NCBI GenBank assembly: GCA_018063485.1
Contig: JAGPBG010000159.1
Coordinates: 1 to 5,875, forward strand
Length of the DNA: 5,875 nt
Reading direction: 5' to 3'
Source of the DNA: Cypionkella sp.
Lineage (GTDB): Bacteria; Pseudomonadota; Alphaproteobacteria; Rhodobacterales; Rhodobacteraceae
Positions 1 to 4,375 of the stretch are shown here, piece by piece; position 1 is the first letter of the stretch; every line of letters begins with the position of its first letter. A model generated the notes under the pieces. It saw only the letters and a program-made list of their open reading frames with translations, made no database searches and was not told the DNA's origin. Both the position numbers and the translations under genes were made by a program.

Positions 1-13
1 AGCCGGAGCACAA

Positions 14-1066
14 ATGGACACCACCGATCTCGCCACCAGCATCATGCAAGGCAACCGCCGCGCGCTCGCCCGCGCCATCACGCTGGTCGAAAGCTCCCGC
101 GACGATCACCGCACGCAGGCCCTGGCTCTGTTGCAAACCCTCGGCACCGCAAGAGAAGCCCTGCGCATCGGCCTTTCCGGCACACCAGGAGTAGGCAAAT
201 CCACTTTCATCGAAACCTTCGGCCTGATCCTGACGGCGCTTGGTCTGCGCGTGGCGGTCCTGGCCGTCGACCCCTCCTCTGCGCGCTCGGGTGGCTCGAT
301 CCTGGGCGACAAAACCCGAATGGAGCGGCTCTCGCGTGACCCCTTGGCCTTTATCCGCCCCTCCCCGTCTCAGGCCCAGATGGGGGGTGTCGCGCGCCGC
401 ACGCGTGAGGCGGTGGCGCTGTGTGAAGCGGCTGGCTTCGATGTGATCCTGATCGAAACCGTCGGCGTCGGCCAATCCGAAACCGTTGTGGCCCAGCTTT
501 GCGATCTTTTCATCCTGCTGCTGGCCCCTGCCGGTGGCGACGAGTTGCAAGGCGTCAAGCGCGGCATCATGGAAATGGCGGACCTGATTCTGGTGAACAA
601 GGCGGACGGTGATCTCAAGGCTGCCGCGATGCGCACCTGCGCCGATTACACAGGGGCTTTGCGCCTGCTGCGCCGCCGCCCGCAAGACCCGCCCGATTTT
701 CCCAAGGCGATGACGGTTTCCGCCCTCGAAGACACCGGTCTCACCACCGCCTGGGAAGATATGCAAACCCTCGCCACCTGGCGCAAATCCAACGGCCATT
801 GGCAGGCCCGCCGCGCCGAACAGGCCCGGCATTGGTTTGAAGAAGAGGTCCGTCGTGGCCTGCTCTCGGTTCTGGCCCAGGAACCCGCCCTCGGCCTGAT
901 GCAGCGTATCGGTGCCCAAGTGAGCACGGGCCGGATCACCCCCGAAGCTGCTGCCAGCCAAATGCTTGCCCTTCTGCATCGCCCCGCACAGACCAATCAG
1001 AAAATCCCGCCCGACCCGGTATTTCCTGGGGGTGAATCGCTTGACCTCCCCCGCGATTGCCCCTAA
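14..1066 (+). CDS. meaB: MeaB: GTPase chaperone of methylmalonyl-CoA mutase
   Basis: A 350-residue G3E-family (SIMIBI) P-loop GTPase. In characterised homologues it binds adenosylcobalamin-dependent methylmalonyl-CoA mutase, gates cofactor loading and protects the enzyme from inactivation, so it serves propionate and ethylmalonyl-CoA metabolism in the cytoplasm. Visible motifs are the Walker A loop GTPGVGKS (56-63), VDPSS (85-89), the switch region ETVGVGQSE (148-156), the family stretch GGDELQGVKRGIME (174-187), the guanine-specificity motif NKAD (195-198) and a G5-like SALEDTGL (236-243). The ATG at 14 is preceded by GGAG at 5-8, and no earlier start fits in the window. The last 25 or so residues are Pro/Gly-rich and look like a tail beyond the conserved GTPase and dimerisation core. 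No mutase gene is visible here. The next gene, rpmB, is unrelated in function and begins 73 bp downstream. Family assignment is very secure; the physiological partner is inferred. Confidence 0.95.
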   Translation: MDTTDLATSIMQGNRRALARAITLVESSRDDHRTQALALLQTLGTAREALRIGLSGTPGVGKSTFIETFGLILTALGLRVAVLAVDPSSARSGGSILGDKTRMERLSRDPLAFIRPSPSQAQMGGVARRTREAVALCEAAGFDVILIETVGVGQSETVVAQLCDLFILLLAPAGGDELQGVKRGIMEMADLILVNKADGDLKAAAMRTCADYTGALRLLRRRPQDPPDFPKAMTVSALEDTGLTTAWEDMQTLATWRKSNGHWQARRAEQARHWFEEEVRRGLLSVLAQEPALGLMQRIGAQVSTGRITPEAAASQMLALLHRPAQTNQKIPPDPVFPGGESLDLPRDCP

Positions 1067-1069
1067 ACG
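1040..1069 (+). promoter_or_regulatory. Candidate rpmB promoter inside the end of meaB
   Basis: CTTGACC at 1040-1046 is a near-consensus alphaproteobacterial -35 element. A 17-nt spacer separates TTGACC (1041-1046) from TAAACG (1064-1069), which overlaps the meaB stop codon and is only a poor -10 match. Transcription would begin near 1076, giving a leader of about 64 nt before the rpmB ATG. The -35 is convincing and the -10 is not. No better pair was seen in the 73-bp intergenic stretch. Confidence 0.33.
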
Positions 1070-1139
1070 ACCGCAATGGAATTCGGTGCGGCGCGCCTTT
1101 GCGCTGTGCTTTGATGTTTACTAAGCAAGGATCACGACC

Positions 1140-1439
1140 ATGTCGCGCGTCTGCGAATTGACCGGCAAAGGCCCGATGTCTGGCAACACTGTCAGCCACG
1201 CCAACAACAAATCCCGTCGGCGCTTCTTGCCGAACCTGAACGAGGTCACGCTGATCTCCGATATCCTCGGCCGCTCTTTCAAGCTGCGGATCTCGGCGGC
1301 AGCCCTGCGCTCGGTTGATCACCGTGGCGGTCTTGATGCCTTCATGGCAAAGGCCAAGGACGACGATCTGTCGCTCGATGCCGCCAAGATCAGGAAAGAA
1401 ATCGTCAAGGCTCAGGCCGCAGCAACCGCTGCCGCCTGA
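1140..1439 (+). CDS. rpmB: 50S ribosomal protein L28 (bL28)
   Basis: A 99-residue basic protein matching bacterial L28, a structural component of the large ribosomal subunit. The N-terminal signature is diagnostic: [20 protein letters not shown], followed by [15 protein letters not shown] (residues 22-36) and the core [21 protein letters not shown]. Length is about normal for alphaproteobacterial L28. Only one cysteine (C5) is present, so this is the form without the four-cysteine zinc ribbon. The start is set by AAGGA at 1127-1131, 8 nt before the ATG. The C-terminus is an Ala-rich helix (AQAAATAAA), as usual in this group. The gene lies 73 bp after meaB and is followed 22 bp after its stop by an intrinsic terminator, so it can act as a single-gene unit or as the end of a meaB-rpmB transcript. 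Confidence 0.97.
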   Translation: MSRVCELTGKGPMSGNTVSHANNKSRRRFLPNLNEVTLISDILGRSFKLRISAAALRSVDHRGGLDAFMAKAKDDDLSLDAAKIRKEIVKAQAAATAAA

Positions 1440-1461
1440 TCATCGGGTGACAATCAATCCC

Positions 1462-1493
1462 AAGGCCCTGCCGGTAAACCGGTCGGGGCCTTT
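1462..1493 (+). terminator. Rho-independent terminator of rpmB
   Basis: Outer stem AAGGCCC (1462-1468) pairs with GGGCCTT (1486-1492). After a small internal loop, an inner stem CCGG (1471-1474) pairs with CCGG (1479-1482) around a TAAA loop. The 3' arm runs into a short T tract (1491-1493) only, so it is structurally strong but has a weak U tract. It sits 22 bp beyond the rpmB stop and separates rpmB from the copper genes. Confidence 0.78.
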
Positions 1494-1566
1494 GGCATGA
1501 GAGCCTTTCGACAGATCGCCGCTCTGTGACCTGCTGCCGCATCCCGCCGATTGGCTTTTCCCAAGC

Positions 1567-1595
1567 TTGGCCTGCGCCTTGTGCCGGGATATGAT
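1567..1595 (+). promoter_or_regulatory. Candidate sigma70-type promoter of the copper-handling operon
   Basis: TTGGCC at 1567-1572 (a 4/6 match to TTGACA, preceded by C as is common in alphaproteobacteria) is separated by exactly 17 nt from TATGAT at 1590-1595 (5/6 match to TATAAT). The predicted +1 is about 7 nt past the -10, at 1601-1603, which coincides with the ATG at 1602. The -35 overlaps a perfect 10-bp palindrome, CCAAGCTTGG (1561-1570), which could be an operator half or simply chance. This is inference from sequence only. Confidence 0.5.
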
Positions 1596-1601
1596 GGGGG
1601 C

Positions 1602-1949
1602 ATGAAATGGTCGCGCCCTCTGTTTGGTCTTACGCTTGCCCTGATGCTGGCCATCAGCTCGATGGGCATGGCTGTGACGCGTGGGCAGGCGGCTTCCACT
1701 GTGGAATTGGTGATCTGCTCTGGCATGGGCATGATGACCGTGTCTCTCGACAGCCAGGGAAACCCTGTCGGCCCAACCCATCCCTGCCCCTATTGTCTTG
1801 CCGGCCATACCCCGGCCCTTCTGCCCGATGTGGCAACCCTTCCCGCGCGTGAGCGTGGCTTTGTGATTTACGCGCCCACTGCGATGCAACGCGTCATCGC
1901 GCTGTCCCATCCTGCGGCCTTGGCGCGCGGCCCCCCTCTGGGGGCGTGA
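1602..1949 (+). CDS. Secreted DUF2946-like Cys/His/Met-rich protein, probable copper-associated
   Basis: A 115-residue protein with a basic start, a hydrophobic segment (about residues 6-24) and a plausible signal-peptidase site near GQA-A (28-31), so it is probably exported. The mature part contains ELVICSGMGM (35-44) and, about 20 residues later, HPCPYCLAGH (60-69). The resulting C39, H60, CxxC (C62, C65), H69 and Met cluster (M42, M44, M45) pattern, plus the ARGPPLGA end, resembles DUF2946 proteins, which often lie beside copper genes. I recognise this by pattern only, and no biochemical function is established. The ATG at 1602 is chosen over an in-frame GTG at 1581 and TTG at 1551 because the signal peptide begins there. 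A well-spaced Shine-Dalgarno is absent (GGGGG lies only 1 nt upstream), which fits a leaderless start. The PCu(A)C gene follows after 36 bp, suggesting co-transcription and a shared role in periplasmic copper handling. Confidence 0.82.
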   Translation: MKWSRPLFGLTLALMLAISSMGMAVTRGQAASTVELVICSGMGMMTVSLDSQGNPVGPTHPCPYCLAGHTPALLPDVATLPARERGFVIYAPTAMQRVIALSHPAALARGPPLGA

Positions 1950-1985
1950 CCAGGACGTTGGACAACTTTACTCAAAGGACAAAAA

Positions 1986-2426
1986 ATGAACCCGATCAAG
2001 ATTTTCTTCGCCGCCGCTGCGGCTGTTGGTGCCATGGCTCTTCCGGCTCTGGCCCAGGACATCACCATTGAAGACGCCTACGCCCGCTCGATGGGCGGAA
2101 TTGGCGCTTCGGGCGCGGTGTTCTTCGACATCAAGAACGCCGGCACCGAAGCGGACCGTCTGGTCTCTGCCGCCTCGGATGTGGCCAAGATGGTGGAATT
2201 GCACACCCACAAGCAAGACGCCGCCGGTGTCATGCAGATGATTGCGGTTCCCGAAGGCTTTGAGGTTCCGGCCGGTGCCGATCACCTGCTGGCGCGCGGC
2301 GGGGATCACGTCATGCTGATGGGCCTGACCCGTGAGCTTGCCGATGGCGACATGGTGGCCCTGACCCTGACCTTCGAAAAAGCCGGGGAGGTCACAGTAG
2401 ACGTTCCGGTTGACAACAAGCGCTAG
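1986..2426 (+). CDS. Periplasmic copper chaperone PCu(A)C
   Basis: A 146-residue exported protein of the PCu(A)C (DUF461) family. Characterised members bind Cu(I) in the periplasm with His/Met ligands and deliver it to the CuA site of cytochrome c oxidase, often together with Sco. The signal peptide is residues 1-23 (cleavage after ALA, before QD). The mature domain has the family signatures ARSMGGIGASGAVFF (33-47) and ELHTH (71-75, with H73 and H75), then GVMQM (81-85, with M83 and M85), and finally GGDHVMLMGL (105-114, with H108, M110 and M112). These are the expected copper ligands in order. The C-terminal VDVPVDNKR also fits. The start is set by AAAGGA at 1974-1979, 6 nt before the ATG. 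The gene is downstream of the DUF2946-like gene and is closed by a strong terminator. No cytochrome oxidase or Sco gene is in the window, so the in vivo target is inferred from the family. Confidence 0.94.
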   Translation: MNPIKIFFAAAAAVGAMALPALAQDITIEDAYARSMGGIGASGAVFFDIKNAGTEADRLVSAASDVAKMVELHTHKQDAAGVMQMIAVPEGFEVPAGADHLLARGGDHVMLMGLTRELADGDMVALTLTFEKAGEVTVDVPVDNKR

Positions 2427-2443
2427 GCTTTCACCACAGGCGC

Positions 2444-2475
2444 GGGCGGAAGACCACTTCCGCCCCTGCCATTTT
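2444..2475 (+). terminator. Rho-independent terminator of the copper operon
   Basis: A perfect 9-bp stem, GGGCGGAAG (2444-2452) with CTTCCGCCC (2457-2465), is closed by the tetraloop ACCA and followed within 6 nt by ATTTT (2471-2475). It begins 18 bp after the PCu(A)C stop. There is no matching A tract on the other side, so it works best for + strand transcripts. Confidence 0.85.
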
Positions 2476-2523
2476 CAGCACTCTGAATCTCTGAAATCAG
2501 CCGAATGCAGGCGTTGATCAAGG

Positions 2524-2631
2524 GCGCGTTGCGTTCAATCAGATACCTGTATTCACCTCGCAACCCGAGGCAGCGGTTGCCCTTGCAAACGCGTTCGGGT
2601 TGCGGGGTGAATTCAATTGAACGCAACGCGC
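2524..2631. repeat. 108-bp nested palindrome (three-tier hairpin element)
   Basis: Outer arms of 16 bp pair perfectly: 2524-2539 (GCGCGTTGCGTTCAAT) with 2616-2631. Inside them, 2551-2567 (ATTCACCTCGCAACCCG) pairs with 2596-2612 over 17 positions, with one T-G wobble (2558/2605). Inside that, 2573-2580 pairs with 2585-2592 (7 of 8) around loop CCTT at 2581-2584. The linkers are asymmetric: 2540-2550 against 2613-2615, and 2568-2572 against 2593-2595. The element lies in the convergent gap between the PCu(A)C gene and the - strand small secreted gene, downstream of an independent terminator. No run of T follows either end, so it is not a classical terminator. Possible identities are a REP/MITE-type dispersed repeat, a non-autonomous transposon remnant or a structured RNA. 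I cannot choose among them without copy-number data. Confidence 0.85.
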
Positions 2632-2683
2632 TCCAAATCGGCACATGGCGCCAGATCGCAACCCTTGCGCGCTGCCATGCAGA

Positions 2684-2998
2684 TCAGCCGCCGCAAGAAG
2701 CCTCGGCCTTTGCGCCAAACGCCTTGTAGCGATCCCAGAAATCATCGTCGGCCTTGGATTTCGACAACCAGACCTTATGCGCCTTGTCTGGATCCTTGAA
2801 GAAGCTCGCCGCTCTGCGCTGGTCACTTCCGCGCAGGGTCATATCGGCGACCTGCTGGATGCAGCCGCACAACGCACGGTTTGCCGCCTTGCGGTCAGAC
2901 CGGTTGCAGGCGCTCTCGATAGGGCCTGCTGCGGCAACGCTGATCATGAAAGGAAGTGCAATGGCAACAACGGTTGCCAGAAGGATCGGTTTTTTCAT
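2684..2998 (-). CDS. Small secreted four-cysteine protein of unknown function
   Basis: A 104-residue protein with a clear signal peptide: KK at 2-3, a hydrophobic core about 4-20, and predicted cleavage after VAAA (24). The mature 80-residue chain has C31, C44, C46 and C102, enough for two disulfides, and the pattern CNRSDRKAANRALCGCIQQVAD (31-52), then SDQRRAASFFKDPDKAHKVW (58-77) and FWDRYKAFG (87-95). It is charged and probably helical. I associate this pattern with small conserved hypothetical proteins of Rhodobacteraceae, but know of no assigned function. The ATG at 2998 is preferred over an upstream TTG at 3040 because it begins the signal peptide and has AGAGG (3006-3010) 7 nt upstream. 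It is 126 bp downstream of the GNAT gene and has its own promoter, so it is likely a separate unit. Its 3' end faces the palindrome, and no classical terminator was found. Confidence 0.85.
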   Translation of the reverse strand: MKKPILLATVVAIALPFMISVAAAGPIESACNRSDRKAANRALCGCIQQVADMTLRGSDQRRAASFFKDPDKAHKVWLSKSKADDDFWDRYKAFGAKAEASCGG

Positions 2999-3059
2999 AT
3001 CTCTGCCTCTGTCGTCCGGAACCGGGTTGCCCTCGGCCAAGGATCATTTTGTGGCACCG

Positions 3060-3088
3060 ATTATGCAGATTCGCGTCAGGATTTTCAA
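3060..3088 (-). promoter_or_regulatory. Sigma70-like promoter of the small secreted protein gene
   Basis: Read on the - strand, TTGAAA (3083-3088) is followed after exactly 17 nt by CATAAT (3060-3065). Both hexamers and the spacing fit housekeeping promoters well, and CATAAT is a frequent -10 form in Rhodobacteraceae. Predicted +1 is near 3053, giving a leader of about 55 nt to the ATG at 2998. It lies entirely between the GNAT stop and the target gene. Confidence 0.68.
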
Positions 3089-3124
3089 GCCATGGCAGAC
3101 AGCGGCAGGATTCCGCGCAGAGTC

Positions 3125-3652
3125 TCAGCCTCGCCCCAACACCAGGCTGTCTTGCCCGTGATAAGGCATCCGCGCCGCAACGCTGTAACCCAGCTTTTGC
3201 GCCAACCGCAGCGAGCCGGCATTGTCGGGAGAAATCAGGCAATAGCTATGCCTTTGTGCCATATTGCTGGCGGCCCAGCCCAACACCGCCTGCATCGCCT
3301 CGGTCGCATAGCCCTTGCCATGAGCCAGCGGAGCCAATACCCAGCCAGCCTCGGGCAGCCCATCAAATCCCGGCAGGCCACGTTGGCAATCGGCCAGCCC
3401 GACTTCACCCAGAAAGGCACCACTGGCCTTTTCCTCGACCGCCCAATAGCCAAATCCCAGCAAGGCCCAATGGCCAGTGTAGCGCAGCAGCCGTGCCCAG
3501 GTCACCTCTGCGCTGGCAGCCACACCAGAAATATACCGAATCACATCGGGATCGGACCAGATCGCCACCATCTGCGCAAAATCATCGCGCCGATGCGCCC
3601 GCAGCCTCAGCCGCGCGGTGTCCAGATCAGGTGCCGGTCCGGCATGGGCCAT
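3125..3652 (-). CDS. GNAT-family N-acetyltransferase, RimJ/RimL type
   Basis: A 175-residue acetyltransferase of the Acetyltransf_3 / RimJ-RimL branch, using acetyl-CoA to acetylate an amine. The substrate cannot be predicted. It opens with the usual DTARLRLRAHRRDDF (11-25) and SDPDVIRYI (33-41). Motif A is GWVLAPLAHGKGYATEAM (103-120), with the pyrophosphate-binding GKGYA loop. Motif B is SPDNAGSLRLAQKLGY (141-156), with N144 and S147, followed by the family GY. The length is typical. I start it at the ATG at 3652 because AGGTGATC lies just upstream. A GTG at 3667 in the same frame would add five residues. It begins 19 bp after the stop of the helix-hairpin-helix gene (4 bp if GTG is used), so the two are probably co-transcribed. 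A function linked to its cell-envelope neighbours is possible but unsupported. Confidence 0.9.
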   Translation of the reverse strand: MAHAGPAPDLDTARLRLRAHRRDDFAQMVAIWSDPDVIRYISGVAASAEVTWARLLRYTGHWALLGFGYWAVEEKASGAFLGEVGLADCQRGLPGFDGLPEAGWVLAPLAHGKGYATEAMQAVLGWAASNMAQRHSYCLISPDNAGSLRLAQKLGYSVAARMPYHGQDSLVLGRG

Positions 3653-3654
3653 CA

Positions 3655-3662
3655 GATCACCT
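3655..3662 (-). promoter_or_regulatory. Ribosome binding site fixing the GNAT start
   Basis: On the - strand AGGTGATC is an 8-nt perfect complement to the usual 3' end of 16S rRNA (GATCACCT). It lies immediately before the ATG at 3652, with AGGTG 5 nt from the start codon. The competing GTG at 3667 has only a purine-rich AGAGAAG about 10 nt upstream (3678-3684), so the ATG is favoured. Confidence 0.65.
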
Positions 3663-3671
3663 GCCACAAGA

Positions 3672-4304
3672 TCAATGCTTCTCTGGCGCGCGCGCAGGCT
3701 TGCCGGCAGCCAGATCGCGCGCCTGCGCCACCCAATTGTCGCGCGTTACCCGACCTTTGAAGCCCTCAAGGTTTTCATCCACCCAGGCAACTTCCTCGGC
3801 GGTCCAGTTTGCCAACTGGTCGAAATGGTAAAAGCCAAGCCGGTTGCACAGGGCCTCCAACGCAGGGCCAATCCCCTTGATCAACTTGAGATCGTCGGGC
3901 ATACCGCCGCGCGCTGCACTCAAGCCATCGGGTTTGCGTTGAGCGGGGCTCAAAGCCGCGAGAGGTGCGCCATTCAAAGGGGCGGGGGGCACGATTATCA
4001 GCTTTGCCGCAACCGGAGTGGCACCTTTGGCTTCGGCATCCTCGGCCCGCATCTTCGCTGCTGTCAATTCCCGCTCCAATTGGTCGATCCGTTCAGCAAG
4101 GCTACGGCATTTGTTGGTGCAGGCAGCATGATCCGCCCGCAACCTGTTGACTTCGGCCTGATCCGGCGTTGCCGCGGCTGAGGGCTCAGGCCGGGTCTTT
4201 TGGCGCCGCGCCCAGATCAGCCAGCCAGCAATCAACCCAACCAAAGCCGCCAGCGCCAGCAGCCCCCATATTTCGGACAACAAGAATCCCCATTCACGAA
4301 ACAT
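3672..4304 (-). CDS. Membrane-anchored coiled-coil protein with C-terminal helix-hairpin-helix domain
   Basis: A 210-residue protein in three parts. Residues 13-33 form one transmembrane helix (LLALAALVGLIAGWLIWA) followed by a basic stop, ARRQKTR. Residues about 47-95 are charged heptad-like sequence likely to form a coiled coil, with C62 and C66. After a Pro/Ala-rich linker (96-135), residues 136-200 form a compact domain: PDDLKLIKGIGPALEALCNRLGFYHFDQLANW, then a second segment, VDENLEGFKGRVTRDNWVAQARDLA. The KGIGPALE core is a helix-hairpin-helix signature. The whole domain resembles the C-terminal extension I recall on NuoE and L21 in alphaproteobacteria, yet neither partner protein is here. 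AAGGAG at 4312-4317, 7 nt upstream, sets the ATG at 4304; a TTG at 4388 would overlap the previous gene. It lies 71 bp after the OmpA-like gene and 19 bp before the GNAT gene. The function is not established. Confidence 0.85.
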   Translation of the reverse strand: MFREWGFLLSEIWGLLALAALVGLIAGWLIWARRQKTRPEPSAAATPDQAEVNRLRADHAACTNKCRSLAERIDQLERELTAAKMRAEDAEAKGATPVAAKLIIVPPAPLNGAPLAALSPAQRKPDGLSAARGGMPDDLKLIKGIGPALEALCNRLGFYHFDQLANWTAEEVAWVDENLEGFKGRVTRDNWVAQARDLAAGKPARAPEKH

Positions 4305-4375
4305 ACCCCATCTCCTTGACTGCGGATCATGCGATCCAATGTGTATTTCCTGCGGCCCGTCATGGCCGCCAAGGC

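Noticed and set aside
936..1910. - strand frames opposite rpmB and the DUF2946-like gene (128 and 156 codons)
   Set aside because: They are antisense shadows of well-supported genes, cross the terminator hairpin and show no family motif.
2496..2690. Direct repeat ATCAGCCG at 2496-2503 and 2683-2690 flanking the palindrome, considered as a target-site duplication
   Set aside because: The copies are 28 and 51 bp away from the palindrome ends, not abutting it, and one overlaps the stop codon of a conserved gene. Most likely coincidental.
2423..2826. Short frames over the palindrome on both strands (about 73-95 codons)
   Set aside because: Their repeated ALRSI-type peptides on opposite strands come from the inverted repeat itself, and there is no initiation signal. 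Treated as non-coding.
2645..3831. Long + strand reading frames of 371 and 291 codons opposite the small secreted and GNAT genes
   Set aside because: They are mirror frames of GC-rich - strand genes that have signal-peptide and GNAT motifs. Their own products are low-complexity Arg/Pro/Gln/Ser-rich sequences with no recognisable domain and no good ribosome binding site.
4324..4337. Short inverted repeat GGATC-ATGC-GATCC upstream of the helix-hairpin-helix gene
   Set aside because: A 5-bp stem is expected by chance at this density and it matches no operator I recognise.
4352..4369. Hairpin GCGGCC-CGTCAT-GGCCGC between the OmpA-like and helix-hairpin-helix genes
   Set aside because: Only 6 bp, with no T tract in the - strand direction of transcription. 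Not supportable as a terminator; at most a weak mRNA structure.
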